Made by a program: the position numbers and the translations under genes | Assembly (NCBI GenBank): GCA_963810305.1 | Contig: CAWEMY010000018.1 | Coordinates: 1-64,000 of the forward strand | DNA from: JACDCA01 sp963810305 | GTDB taxonomy: Bacteria; Acidobacteriota; Vicinamibacteria; Vicinamibacterales; 2-12-FULL-66-21 | Length of the DNA stretch: 64,000 nucleotides | Reading direction: 5' to 3' | The notes under the pieces: generated by a model | Told to the model about the DNA's origin: nothing | The model's input: only the letters and a program-made list of their open reading frames with translations | Database searches by the model: none | Shown here: in pieces, positions 1 through 9,893 of the stretch | How positions within the stretch are numbered: the stretch's first letter is position 1 | Layout: each line of letters begins with the position of its first letter

Positions 1-105
1 CCCGAACTTCTGAGCAATCGTTCTGTTCGTTCGCCCTTCGACAATTTCAGCCAGAAGGTCGCGCTCGCGCCGGGTCAGCCGCACGGTGTCAGCACTCGCT
101 TTCAT
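1..105 (-). CDS. LuxR/GerE-type HTH protein, N-terminal fragment
   Basis: The reading frame starts at an ATG at position 105 on the minus strand and runs off the left edge, giving 35 residues. After a short leader it reads LTRRERDLLAEIVEGRTNR followed by TIAQKFG. This is the first two helices of a LuxR/GerE helix-turn-helix, the 'LTxRExxVLxxxxxGxxNxxIAxxL' pattern of DNA-binding response regulators. Only about seven residues precede the HTH, so no receiver domain lies N-terminal to it. It is either a stand-alone HTH protein or a protein whose sensor part lies C-terminal, outside the window. It is divergent from the ECF sigma gene that starts at 321. The 215 bases between them hold no gene I can support. 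Confidence 0.6.
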   Translation of the reverse strand, partial: MKASADTVRLTRRERDLLAEIVEGRTNRTIAQKFG

Positions 106-320
106 CCGTCTCGCTCCTCCATGTTTACGGCGGCCCCGACCGATCTGCATTTACAAGCGCTGTCCTGCCATACGTGTTCGTTGAACCATGAAACGCCGCC
201 GTCCTGACAAACGCACAGCGCCTCCGTTTTCGTACGTGCCCAAGACCATGGAGCGGGCGCCTGGTTTGTCGTTCGGGAGGGTATACTTCCGCAAATCTCC
301 ACGACCTCTGGTAATCGAAC

Positions 321-945
321 GTGAATGACGAGTCCTGGGTAGCCTCGAACGCATCGGCTCCCCTGCCGAACCTGGCGGCGGAGTCGTCGATGCGACTACT
401 CGAGCGCGCGCGTCTCGGCGATCGGGCGGCGCTGGATGCCCTGATGGCCCGCTATCTGCCCCGCCTGCAGCGTTGGGCGACGGGAAGGCTGCCGCGCTGG
501 GCGCGGGACGCGACCGACACGCACGACATCGTGCAGGACACGTCTGGACACTGGGGAGACTCGATAGCTTCGAGGATCGTGGCGACGGTGCACTGCAGGC
601 GTCCTTGCGGCAGGGCATCATGAATCGGATTCGAGACGAACTCCGCCGCACCGGCCGGCGACCGCCCTCTGAGGAGCTTCCGGCCTACCTGGAGACTGCA
701 TCAGCATCCCCGCTGAAGGAGAGACAATCGGCCGCCAGACTCTCGAACGATACGAGAGCGCACTCGAGCGGTTGAAGCCGTCAGACCGCGAAGCGGTGAT
801 TGCACGGGTCGAGATGGGATGCACCTACGACGAAATTGCGGACGCGTTGGCCAAGCCATCCTCCAACGCCGCACGAATGACCGTCGAACGGGCGCTCGTG
901 CGTCTTGCCATCGAAATGAACGAGAGTGGCAGCGCCGCTCGATAG
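321..945 (+). pseudogene. ECF-type RNA polymerase sigma factor, two frameshifts
   Basis: Three reading frames must be joined to recover one sigma-70 family ECF protein of about 208 residues. The first, from a GTG at 321, carries region 2 (LLERARLGDRAALDALMARY, then TDTHDIVQDT). The second, from about 545, carries the end of region 2 and the linker (SFEDRGDGALQASLRQGIMN, RIRDELRR). The third, from about 720 to the TAG at 945, carries region 4 (LERLKPSDREAVIARVEMG, then CTYDEIADAL). Both shifts are net losses of one base. The gene overlaps the start of the downstream kinase by 20 bases, and the two presumably form one signalling unit, as is common in Acidobacteria. Either it is a pseudogene or the sequence has errors here; the kinase is broken even more often. 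Confidence 0.75.
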
Positions 946-3900
946 GGATCGCGCGCTCCGTGCTGGCGCCCGCGGCATCGCCGCAGGTCTGCCGCTGGAC
1001 TGGCGCTCACTGGAATCCTCAGCGGATGGCGACGCCGCACGGAGTGTGATTCGACAGCTCCCGCGTCCTCACCGAGATATAGCAGACGTGCAACGACGCC
1101 TTGCCCGAGACGCTGTAGCCGATTCGAGCTCGTCGCTCTGGACACGGCCAACGCGAGTGCCAGCCCCGTCTCGGACCAACCGGACGACGCGGCCTATGAC
1201 GGGTTCGCGACATCGGGGATCACTGACCTTGCTCGAGCGAGTCGGCGAAGGGGCCTTCGGCGAGGTCTACCGCGCGTGGGATCCGTCTCGAGCGGGAGGT
1301 GGCGCTCAAGTTCCTCGCGTCGCGCGATACCGCGACGCGACAGTGTCGGTCGCGTGGTCATCGACGAGGGACGGATGCTCGCGCGAGTGCGCCATCCGAA
1401 CGTGGTTACGATGTATGGCGCCGACGCCGCATCGACGGACACGTGGTGTATGGATGGAGTTCGTCGCGGCCGCACGCTCGAGCACGTGCTCGGCCGCCAA
1501 CGGGCGTTCGGCGCGCAGGAGGCCGCGCGGTCGGACTGGATCTGTGCCGCGCGCTGCGGCCGTCCACGCCGGCGGGCCTCGTGCATCGCGACGTCAAGGC
1601 GCAGAACGTCATGCGCGAAAGGCGGACGGGCGCATCGTGCTCATGGACTTCGGCACGGGCGTGGCGCGGACGAAGACGGCCGGCGCCATGTCTATGCCGG
1701 CACGCCCTGTATCTGGCGCCGGAGCTGCTTCGAGGGGAGATGCCTCACGCCGGCGAGCCAGATCTCTACAGCCTCGGCGTGCTGCTGTTCACCTGGTCAC
1801 GGGTGGGTTTCCGGTTGGTCGGGACGTCGCTCGAAGCCATTCGTTCGGCGCACCGGCTAGGTCGCCGACAGTAACTGCAGGATGTGCGGCCGGACCTGCC
1901 GACCCGATTCGTGGATGTCGTCGAGGCGCGTTCCCGCACCTCCGACGTGAGCGGCCGATTCGAGAGCGCCGGCATGATGGAGCGCGCGCTCGCCGAAGCC
2001 CTCGTAGGAGGGGTTGAAAATCCCCGGGCTGCCCGACGCGCGGTGACAGGGCCAGCGCCTCGTGCGGGGGACGTACACTTTCGAAACGGATAAAGGTGCT
2101 GGGGGCTGCCCTTCTTGGGGCACTCGGAGTATTAGCCATCGGCTTCGTCTTGAACCGACCGGGTCGCGGCGCGACCGCCGGTTCTCCCGAGAGCTCGGCA
2201 GCCGTGGCCAACGCTGCAACCGGACCGGTCGCGCGGAAGCTGCCGGTGCCCGGCGGGTGGACATACATCGGCAGACCTGCCGTCAGTGGTCGTTACCTCA
2301 CCTATGTGGACAACAGTGGTGATCTTGCCCTCATGGATCCGGCCGGTGGGCAACGCAACCTCACCAACAAAGGGGACATCGATGAAGCGGGCGAGATGGC
2401 ATCCGCGGTGTCCGCGGATGGCACGCGCGTCGCCTACGCATGGCGAACCCTTGACAACCACGTCGAGATGCGCGTCATCAGCATCGATGGCAAGTGGCCT
2501 CGCGTGCTCGTCAAGAGCGACGATGTGTCCGTCCCGCATCCGATCCAATGGAGTCGCGATGAGAAGCAGATTCTGGTCTGCTGGAGCGCACCGATCGGAC
2601 CAACGCCCTGGCGATGGTCGATTCAGGCGACGGGCGGAGTCACGGTTATCAAGGACTTCGGTCGAGTCCGGCCGCAACACGCAAGTATGTCTCCCGACGG
2701 GCGCTACGCTGCGCGTTTGACTATCCACAAGACAGGCATTCTGACGCCCGCGACATTTTTCTGATCGCGGCAGACGGAAAACATGAAGCGCCGCTCATAC
2801 GGCATGAGAGCAGCGACATGTTTCCGATGTGGACCGCCGACGGACGGCTGCTGTTTTTCAGCGACCGGACGGCAGGTCTCGGGGCATGGCTCCAGACGGT
2901 CGTGGACGGCAAACCCGCGGGTGAGCCGCGCCTGGTGGACAAGGCGCTCGGCCGGATCAGACCCATAGGACTCACCGATTCGGGGACGCTCTTCTTCTTG
3001 AAGCCGACCGGGCTCGTCGACGTATACGTCGCGGATCTCGACTTGATCCGGGGGCCGTCCAGGTCACGGGTCGTTGCGCCGAACTATGTCGGCGAAAATC
3101 TGTCGTCGGGGTTCTCTCGCGACGGTCGTTTCATCGCCTGGATGTCGATGCGCGGCCTGGTTTCGACCGAACCATTCTCACGTGTGCTCTCAATCCGGGA
3201 TCTCCAGACCGAAAGGCCAGCAGCGCGATCTCCTGCCCGCTCTGGCATTCTTCACTGACATTCAGTGGGCTCCGGACGGTCGCCGCATTATGGTACGAGG
3301 AGTAGACCTAAGAGGCGAGCGAACCGGACGGCACATTGTCGACGTCATATCGGGTCGAGTGACGCCCGCAATCATTGGGGCCAGCAACATTGTCGGAAAC
3401 GCCGTCTGGTCCGCAGACGGGACCGAGATCCTGTACGGACGCCGCAACACCGCTATCGTCGCCAGGACGGTCGAGACCGAAGCAGAACATGCGTGGTTGA
3501 CGTTTCCGCGGAAGGCATCCTGGAAGAGGGATCACTCAGACGTTCGGTGTTTCTCCGGACGGCCGCGCGATCGCTTTTCGTGTGGTGCGCCCCGTGAAAG
3601 AGGAGGGCCCGGGTGTCGGCTTCCTGCGCGTTCAGGTTTTGGGGGGAGCGGCAAGAGATCTGGTCAAGGTCGAGCCGTCCGAGGGAATCGAATTTCAGGA
3701 CTGGAGCCCGGACAGTCGATCCGTATCTTTCACTCGCTTCACTCAGGCAGACCGCCGGAACCGCACGCTCTGGCGCATCGACGTCGATCGGCGGCGAGGC
3801 TCGTTGAATGGGGCTGCAGATGGACGGCCTCCGGGAAGTCCGCGTGCGCTCCGACGGGCGGCTCATGACCTTTACTGCAGGCGACAGCCGGTGGGAAGTC

Positions 3901-3948
3901 TGGGCGATGGAGAATTTTCTGGGCCAACAGCGTGTTGCTCTGAGTTAG
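926..3948 (+). pseudogene. Ser/Thr protein kinase with C-terminal TolB-like propeller, many frameshifts
   Basis: This is one gene of about 1,000 codons, readable only by switching frame at least eight times. In order there is an N-terminal leader (DRDRALRAGARGIAAGLPLD), the glycine loop (ERVGEGAFGEVYRAWDP) and the VALKFLA lysine strand. Next come ARVRHPNVVTMYG, the catalytic loop VHRDVKAQNVM, IVLMDFGTG, and DLYSLGVLLF of subdomain IX. A single membrane helix follows near 2096-2160 (LLGALGVLAIGFVL). The extracytoplasmic part holds WD40/TolB-like repeats (SPDGRYAARL, TADGRLLFFSD, SRDGRFIAWMS, APDGRRIMVRG, SPDSRSVSFTR) and ends with VWAMENFLGQQRVALS. All kinase catalytic motifs are still recognisable, so any decay is recent or the indels are artefactual. 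It partners the overlapping ECF sigma gene. Confidence 0.78.
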
Positions 3949-3989
3949 CGTCATTCCGCCAAGAAACTCCTGATCTTCCTGATCTCCTG

Positions 3990-5325
3990 CTAAGAGAGAC
4001 GCTTGTCGTAGGCGGCTTTAGCGGCGACGCCGCTCAACGCCAGGACGCCGACCAGGTTCGGGAAGATCTGCAACGCGTTCATCAGGTCTCCCCAGGCCCA
4101 GACGAGATCCACCTTGGTCACTGCGCCGAGCGGAATCAGCAGGCAGTAGGCCCAGCGGTACGGCGTCACCACGCGTGGTCCCAGCCAGTACCTCGAGGAA
4201 TTTCTCCCCGTAATACGACCAGCCGATGAGCGTGCCGTAGCCGAACAGAAAGACACTGAATGCGAGCAAGTACCCGCCGAATCCCGGCATCGCCGCGTCG
4301 AACGCGATACCGACGGCGGCCGTGCTCGTCGCGCGCTGGGCCGCCGGCAGCGTCCAGTCGATCACGCCGGACAACATCACCACCAGCGCTGTAAGCGTGC
4401 ACGTGCCGAAGGAGACGATGAACGTCTCCATGACACCGTTGAGTCCCTGCTGCGACGGACGCGTGGTCTGCGCGGTGCCGTACGCCACTGCCGCCGTTCC
4501 GTACCCCGCTTCGTTCGCATACAGCCCGCGCGCGAGGCCATAGCGGATCGCGGCATACACCCCGAGACCGAACGCGGAGTCGGTCGTGAACGCCTCGCGA
4601 AACACCAGCGCGAGGACGTCCGGCAGCCGCCCGGCGTAGGTCACGATGACGACCAGGCTGCCGGCCAGGTAGATCAGGATCTTCGCCGGAGCCAGCTTCT
4701 CGAACGCGCGGCCGATCGACTTGATGCCACCGATGATCACCAGCCAGGTGAGCACTGCCACAACGACGCCGGACACCCATTTCGGAACGCCAACCTGCGT
4801 GTTCATCACCAGCGCGATGGAATTCGTCTGCGTGAACGGCGTTGTCGTCAGCGCGGCAATGCCGGCGACGATCGCGAAGGTCATTGCGATCGCCGGCGAT
4901 TTCAGTCCATCGCGCAGGTAATACATGGGGCCCGACCGGATGTCGTCCCGGCCGGACGTCTCGCGAAAAGTGACGCCGAGCACAGCTTCGGCGAACTTGA
5001 TCGCGGTCGCGAAGAAGCCGTAGCACCAGATCCAGAACAGGACGCCAGGCCCGCCCGAGGCAATGCCAGCAGCCACGCCCGCAATGTTGCCGGTGCCTAT
5101 TGTCGTGCCCAGCGCGGTCATGAACGCCTGAAACGGCGTCAGCACCCCGGCCACTCCGCCCGCTCGCCCGCCGAGGAACGCGTTGAGCGCCTCGCCGAAG
5201 CGCCGCACCTGAACGAACCCGAGCCTCAGGCTGAGGAAGAGGCCCGTGCCGAACAGCACGATAACGAGCACCGGTACGAACAGGAAGTCGGCGGCGCTCT
5301 GGATCAGGTTTGCGAGCTGAGACAT
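3990..5325 (-). CDS. AGCS-family amino acid:cation symporter, one frameshift
   Basis: A polytopic inner-membrane protein of the alanine/glycine:cation symporter family, which imports alanine or glycine with sodium or protons. The family signature is clear: FQAFMTALGTTIGTGNIAGV near residue 65, SGPMYYLRDGL, ALVMNTQVGVPKW, GLYANEAGYGTAAVAYGTAQ and GYGTLIGWSYYGEKFLEVL. After EKFLEVL the frame runs into nonsense. A one-base shift near 4180 restores WLGPRVVTPYRWAYCLLIP and the last membrane helix, ending AAKAAYDKRLS at 3990, so full length is about 445 residues, normal for the family. It converges with the kinase gene. The 41 bases between their stops contain copies of the CTCCTGA word seen elsewhere in the window. 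Confidence 0.88.
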
Positions 5326-5404
5326 CCTGGGGATTGTAGTGGGCGGTGGCGCCGATCGGCTAAAGGTCGCGGAACACGCCTGGCTTTCGTCGCCGCCCAG
5401 ACGC

Positions 5405-5611
5405 TCACGCCGCTTGAAATGTGACGTTCAGGAAGTCTGCTGGCCCTTCCCGGTGCTCCAACCGGTCAGCAATGACGCGGAGAGCCAGCGCTTGCACACG
5501 GGCAATGGCGTCTTCTCGATCAGAGCCATAACACATCACACCGGAGAGGTCGGGCACTTCTGCCAGCCAGCGACCGTCGTCCTCGCGTTCGAGCTCAATG
5601 CTCAAGGTCAC
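5405..5611 (-). CDS. HicB-like antitoxin domain protein (orphan)
   Basis: A 68-residue protein starting at a GTG at 5611. The sequence SIELEREDDGRWLAEVPDLS, followed by GVMCYGSDREDAIARVQALA, is the partial RNase-H-like fold of HicB antitoxins, where a 'G..A.VPDLPG....G.t.eEA...' pattern is usual. No HicA gene lies on either side, and no C-terminal DNA-binding domain is present, so this is an orphan or a stand-alone regulator. The frame is open further upstream, but those residues have no family resemblance. The second HicB in this window (14356-14580) does have a HicA partner. Confidence 0.65.
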   Translation of the reverse strand: MTLSIELEREDDGRWLAEVPDLSGVMCYGSDREDAIARVQALALRVIADRLEHREGPADFLNVTFQAA

Positions 5612-5732
5612 CCGGCTACGGTAGCACCGGGGCTGAGGTGTAACAAGCGTTTCTAGCCGGCGGCGTCGAGTTGGACTCTGCGTCGCCACGACAGAAGACA
5701 ACACTGGTATAAGGTTCCTGCGGCGTAACAAC

Positions 5733-6461
5733 ATGAGCGGACGGCATTTCGCCAGGACGATGGTCTTGCTCTCTGTGCCGATGATGAGTGTTGGTGTCGC
5801 TGTTTCGCCCGCGGCATCCACCCTCGCTGTCGCTCAATCGGCGAGCATCGCCGGACATATTTTCGACGCCGGCGGTCAACCGCTTGCCGGCGTGTCGGTG
5901 ACTACCATCGCGGAAACAGGTGGTCCCGCGAGATCAACACAAAGTGGGCGCGACGGAGCGTACGCGTTCGACACTTTGCCAGCCGGCACCTACCGCGTGG
6001 ACTTCGATCTCCTTGGCTTCGACCTGGTTCGTCTAAATCATGTACTCATCGGCGCCGATGCGACCGCGCAGGTAAACGCGACATTACCTGTGAGCTCGAT
6101 CTGCGAGTGCGTCGAATTTAGATTCGACCAGCCACTCAAGGAGCGTGCGGGTCAGGTATTGGACGAATCAGGTCGCCCGCTGGCTCACGCACGGATCGAG
6201 ATCGTCAATCCAATGAGCCGCGCCGTGGCGTACGCCGACGGTGAGGGCCGTTTTCGGGTTCGCGTTCCCCTCGGTGAAAGTTGGCCGCTCACAGCATCCG
6301 ACTCGGGTTTCGCTCGGATTACGCAGCACGTGTCCGGCACCGCGGCGGCGTCTTTGGTTTTTCGTCTACCGCGCAGCGCTCAGACGAGCGTGCCGGAGAT
6401 CGAGCGTTTCCCCCGAGGCTGTCGCTGCCCGGGTGATCTCTTCACCCATCACGGACGTTGA
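5733..6461 (+). CDS. Exported protein with two carboxypeptidase-regulatory-like domains
   Basis: A 242-residue protein beginning with a signal peptide (VLLSVPMMSVGVAVSPAAST, cleavage probably after the LAVAQSA region near residue 35). Two beta-sandwich segments of the CarboxypepD_reg type follow. The first contains IAGHIFDAGGQPLAGVSVTT with SGRDGAYAFDTLPAGTYRVD. The second contains GQVLDESGRPLAHARIEIVN with DGEGRFRVRVPLGESWPLTA. Such domains are usually the N-terminal part of TonB-dependent receptors or stand alone as periplasmic or surface folding modules. No beta-barrel follows here. Ligand and partner are unknown. The stop overlaps an unrelated open stretch that precedes the next gene by about 150 bases. 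Confidence 0.65.
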   Translation: MSGRHFARTMVLLSVPMMSVGVAVSPAASTLAVAQSASIAGHIFDAGGQPLAGVSVTTIAETGGPARSTQSGRDGAYAFDTLPAGTYRVDFDLLGFDLVRLNHVLIGADATAQVNATLPVSSICECVEFRFDQPLKERAGQVLDESGRPLAHARIEIVNPMSRAVAYADGEGRFRVRVPLGESWPLTASDSGFARITQHVSGTAAASLVFRLPRSAQTSVPEIERFPRGCRCPGDLFTHHGR

Positions 6462-6613
6462 AGCGATTGGCAGCATTCGAAGCCGACCAGCAACGTTTGG
6501 AGGCGAAGCGTTGGGGGTGTGAGAACGTTGAACTCGTCCCGGGACGAGTAGTTCAATCGCGCTCGCGACCCGTCGGTTCGCGGCCTGCGGCAGTGGTCAA
6601 AGAGGGCACCACA

Positions 6614-7064
6614 ATGAATCGCCTGTCACGAAAATCATTCCTCGTCCTGTGCATACTGTTGCTGCTTGCCATCGGTTCGGGCGCGCAATCGGCGCCGTTG
6701 AAAGGCGGTTGGACCGCGCGCAGCAGCACCGGCCTCACGCTGAAGGGCACGTGGACTGCCGCCGGCGACCCGAAGACCGGAGCCGTCACCGGCACGTGGA
6801 CACTCGACGACGCGAAAGGGAGGACGATAACCAGCGGCGGGTGGTCAGCAGCGAAGTCGCCGACAGGATGGACCGGCCCGTGGCGAGCGGCGGTCTCTGG
6901 CAGCAAGGCCGAGGTACTCGGGCACCTGGAACGCGACCCTCAAGCTCAAGGCGGACGCGCCGTTTGCGGATCTCTTCGAGACGGCGGTGAAGACCGTAGT
7001 CAGCGGCACCTGGAGAACCGGCCGGCACTCGGGAGGCTGGTCGATCCGCGCGTTCGAGCACTAG
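6614..7064 (+). CDS. Small exported protein with GTW-repeat beta structure, one frameshift
   Basis: The ATG at 6614 opens a signal peptide (KSFLVLCILLLLAIGSGAQS). The rest is rich in 'G-x-W' strands: LKGGWTARSSTGLTLKGTWT, GAVTGTWTLDD, GGWSAAKSPTGWTGPWRAAV. A net +1 shift near 6915 separates this from the continuation YSGTWNATLKLKADAPFADL and VSGTWRTGRHSGGWSIRAFEH, which ends at the TAG at 7064. Both halves share the same repeating strand pattern, so they belong to one protein of about 150 residues. No enzymatic motif is visible; a secreted beta-barrel or beta-sandwich is the likely shape. The stop codon directly abuts the left inverted repeat of the element at 7065-7315. Confidence 0.6.
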
Positions 7065-7315
7065 CCGGCGGGGGCAGGTCAGGTCCACGGCGCGATGCGG
7101 CCAGGCCGCTGCGTGAGTTCGAAAAAGAATCCGCAGGCGTCCCGATCGGCGTAGGCGCGGTTTCGGCACTGACGCACAGAGAATCCGGTCGCGCACATGA
7201 TCCTTTACCGCCTTTCGGATGACCCCAGCCGAAGCCGCCATCGTGAGGCACCCGCCGGAGGATTGTTTTCCCGGCCGTCAGGCCGAGGCGCCGTGGACCT
7301 GATGTGCCCCGCCGG
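7065..7315. repeat. MITE-like element with terminal inverted repeats, copy 1
   Basis: A 251 bp non-coding segment bounded by imperfect inverted repeats of about 28 bases. The left end (7065-7093) and the reverse complement of the right end (7288-7315) share CCGGCGGGG near the tip and TCAGGTCCACGGCGC inside. A second copy with better-preserved ends lies at 14930-15185 in the same orientation. The copies also share an interior block (GCAGGCGTCCCGATCGGCG) and GCCGAAGCCGCCA, while the centre has diverged without a length change. No target-site duplication is obvious. This fills most of the gap between 7064 and 7369; nothing else is visible there. Confidence 0.7.
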
Positions 7316-7368
7316 CGCTCACCCAGAAGTGGTGAACGCACTGACGTCGCTTGTTAGAGCCCGGCGTT

Positions 7369-8146
7369 TCAGATGTTCGAACGGCTCTGGCAGCCGTCGA
7401 CGGTGATGGAGGCGCCACTGATCCAGCTGGCGCGGTCGGACGCGAGGAAGGTGACGACGTTCGCGACTTCGTCGGCGCGGCCGAAGCGGCCGAAGGGCAG
7501 ATCGCGCTTGACGAATTCCTCGATGCCCTTCGGGTCCGCCTGCTGGCGTTTGTGCCAGGAGCCGCCGGGGAACATGATCGGATCCCGGGGCCACGCTGTT
7601 GACGCGGATGTTGAACGGCGCCAGCTGCTGCGCCATCGCCTTGGCGAGGCTGATCTCGGCGGCCTTGACGGCGTTGTAGGTCATGCGCCCACCGGACTCG
7701 CGTCCCCAGATCGACGCGATCATGATGATGGATCCGGCCCCTCGGGCCTTCATGTGCGGGACGACGAGACGCGAAGCGCGGATTGCGGGAAACAGCGTTT
7801 CGTCAAACGCTGCCTGCCATTCGGCATCCGACGTTTCCCCGATATCACCGCCCGTCGCCTTGCCGACGTTGTTCACCAGGATATCGAGGCCACCGAACCT
7901 GTCGAGCGCGCGCTTCACGACCAGCTCGATGCCGCTCGCGGTCGAAACGTCCGCCTCGACAGCAATGACTGAATCAGGCCGCGCCGTCCGCTGGACTTCG
8001 GCAGCCGCCGCGGACAGCGCTTCCCTGCCCCGCGCACAGATGCAGACGTGACATCCCTCGGCAGCCAATGCCGTGGCGGTCGCGAGACCGAGTCCGCGGC
8101 TCGAACCGGTAATCAGTGCGACTTTGCCGGCTAACCCCAGGTCCAT
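7369..8146 (-). CDS. SDR-family NAD(P)-dependent oxidoreductase, one frameshift
   Basis: A classical short-chain dehydrogenase/reductase of about 259 residues with a Rossmann fold. The N-terminus has GKVALITGSSRGLGLATA (cofactor-binding TGxxxGxG, residues 7-24), then DILVNNVGKATGG, the catalytic serine region IIMIASIWGRE, and YNAVKAAEI (YxxxK). At NSVAPGS the frame breaks. Deleting one C near 7577 restores NSVAPGSIMFPGGSW and the C-terminal ASDRASWISGASITVDGCQS, a standard SDR ending. Substrate cannot be told from sequence. The start codon overlaps the stop of the DUF547 gene (TGATG), so the two are probably translated from one message. Confidence 0.88.
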
Positions 8147-8961
8147 CAGTCGGGTCTGCCGCCGGTCAGGTCGTTGAGCCGCCAGTCGAATGACTGAAAC
8201 GCGACGCGGAAGGTGTTCTTCTGGACGAACTCCTTTTCGAGCGGCAGCAGCCGCGGCGTAATGAACGCGATCATGGCCCGCTCGATCGGCGAACGTTGCG
8301 CGAACGGGCCCGAATCTCCTTTGTCGTAGGCGGCGATGAATTCCGCCTCGTGCCAGCTGGCGATCGGCGTGATCGACAGGACGTCGTTCCCCCGGTCCAT
8401 GTTCATCATCCAGCGGCGGGTCATGAAGTCCGCCTGGACGGCGTCGAGCTGTGACGAGAGCCGCTCGCCGGTGAACGCTTCGCTGAGCAGCCGCCCGCTC
8501 CCGAGTGCACCGCGTCCGAGCGCGAGGTACAGACGCGGCTCCTTGAACTCCGGCAGGATCGTCTTCTCGATTTCGTCGAGCGTGACGCTCCGCCCCGCCG
8601 CCCGGTGCTTCGTCCGTTCGAAAGCGCCCGGGATCTGCCTGATGCTTGAACCCGGATAGGCCTCGCTTCGACCGCGAATCGGATAGTTGTCGATCACCGT
8701 CCGCAGCACGAACACGTTGTAGGCGTTCACCCAGAACGCCATCTGGTGCTCACGCGGCCATCCGGCATAGGTCTCGGGTGAAACGTTGAGGGACGCGATG
8801 TAGCGATCGAGCCGCGCGCGTTCGGTTTTCAACGCCTGGTAGTAGACGAGTCCGTCGCGGACGTATACATCCAGCATCTGGTCGAGCGCGCGATGCATCA
8901 GCTCGACGCCGGGGGCAGTCTGCGCAACGAGAGCGACGAGGAGAACGGCCAGCGTCTTCAT
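8146..8961 (-). CDS. Exported DUF547 domain protein
   Basis: A 271-residue protein with a short signal peptide (MKTLAVLLVALVAQTAPG). The body matches the DUF547 family: VYVRDGLVYYQALKTERARL, EHQMAFWVNAYNVFVLRTVI, GRSVTLDEIEKTILPEFKEP and RLYLALGRGALGSGRLLSEA (the usual motif is ALNCASxSCPxL, so the cysteines normally found here are absent). YDKGDSGPFAQRSPIERAMI and EKEFVQKNTFRVAFQSFDWR complete the family pattern. The family is of unknown function and usually exported. It is the first gene of a two-gene unit with the SDR, whose ATG overlaps this stop. Confidence 0.8.
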   Translation of the reverse strand: MKTLAVLLVALVAQTAPGVELMHRALDQMLDVYVRDGLVYYQALKTERARLDRYIASLNVSPETYAGWPREHQMAFWVNAYNVFVLRTVIDNYPIRGRSEAYPGSSIRQIPGAFERTKHRAAGRSVTLDEIEKTILPEFKEPRLYLALGRGALGSGRLLSEAFTGERLSSQLDAVQADFMTRRWMMNMDRGNDVLSITPIASWHEAEFIAAYDKGDSGPFAQRSPIERAMIAFITPRLLPLEKEFVQKNTFRVAFQSFDWRLNDLTGGRPD

Positions 8962-9110
8962 AGCGGTGAGGGTTTAGGCCTGCATGGAGCGTACCTCACC
9001 AAGGCATCATAACGTGGAGGTTCACACCGAAGAATGGTGGGTTCGTCCCACCTGAGCGGACAGCGTGGGGTTTCAGAGGATAATCACCGGACATTCTGGA
9101 GGTCTTTCGC

Positions 9111-9893
9111 ATGCGAATTCTGACAGCGTCCACTGCGGCGATTGCCGCGGCGGCGACGCTCCTGGCGGTACCCGCGTCGGCCCAGTCGGTCGACGAAATC
9201 GTCGCCAAACATATCGCGGCGCGGGGCGGCTACGACAAGATCAAGGCGATCCAGTCGATGAAGATCACCCGCACCGTGGCCACCCCGTTCACCTCGGTCA
9301 AGGTCGTAGTCTTCAAGAAGCGTCCCGCTCTCGTGCGGTTCGAGCAAACCGCGGCCGGTCAGACGACAACCAATGTCCGCGGTATCAATGCGGAAGCCGC
9401 CTGGGACACCGGGCCCGGAGGCAAGATCACCACCCGCACCGCCCAGCTCGCCTCCGAAGCACGCGAGATCGACGCGGACTTCGACGGCCTGCTGGTCGAC
9501 TGGAAGGAAAAGGGGCACACGGTCACGCTCGAAGGCAAGGAGCAGATGACCGGCTGGGAAGGCTACAAGCTCAAAGTCACCACCAAGAGCGGCGTGGTCC
9601 GGGAGATTTACGTCGACACTGCGACCTATCTCGATCGGCGGCATGCCGGCACGGTGACGCTCCCATCACCCCCCAATGCCCCCGCGGGCGCGAAGCCACG
9701 CCAGTACAACTTCACGTCCGATTTCAGCGACTGGAAGGACGTGAATGGCGTGAAGTTCGCGTTCGCCGTCGACGAGGATCGGGTCGGCCGCGAACCCTCG
9801 CAGTCCTTCGCGACGTACACGGAGAAGATCGAGGTAAATGTTCCGTTGGAGGACGCAATGTTTGCGCCGCCGGCGGCGCCGTCGGGCGGCTAA
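9111..9893 (+). CDS. Exported outer-membrane lipoprotein-sorting-like protein
   Basis: A 260-residue protein with a clear signal peptide (AAIAAAATLLAVPASAQS) and a good ribosome-binding site (GGAGG, about ten bases before the ATG at 9111). The mature part begins VDEIVAKHIAARGGYDKIKA, typical of acidobacterial exported proteins annotated as outer membrane lipoprotein-sorting protein. These have a LolA-like half-barrel, with strands such as KITRTVATPFTSVKVVVFKK and WDTGPGGKITTRTA. There is no lipobox cysteine, so it is periplasmic. It converges on the next gene with stop codons overlapping by four bases. Exact role unknown. Confidence 0.6.
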   Translation: MRILTASTAAIAAAATLLAVPASAQSVDEIVAKHIAARGGYDKIKAIQSMKITRTVATPFTSVKVVVFKKRPALVRFEQTAAGQTTTNVRGINAEAAWDTGPGGKITTRTAQLASEAREIDADFDGLLVDWKEKGHTVTLEGKEQMTGWEGYKLKVTTKSGVVREIYVDTATYLDRRHAGTVTLPSPPNAPAGAKPRQYNFTSDFSDWKDVNGVKFAFAVDEDRVGREPSQSFATYTEKIEVNVPLEDAMFAPPAAPSGG

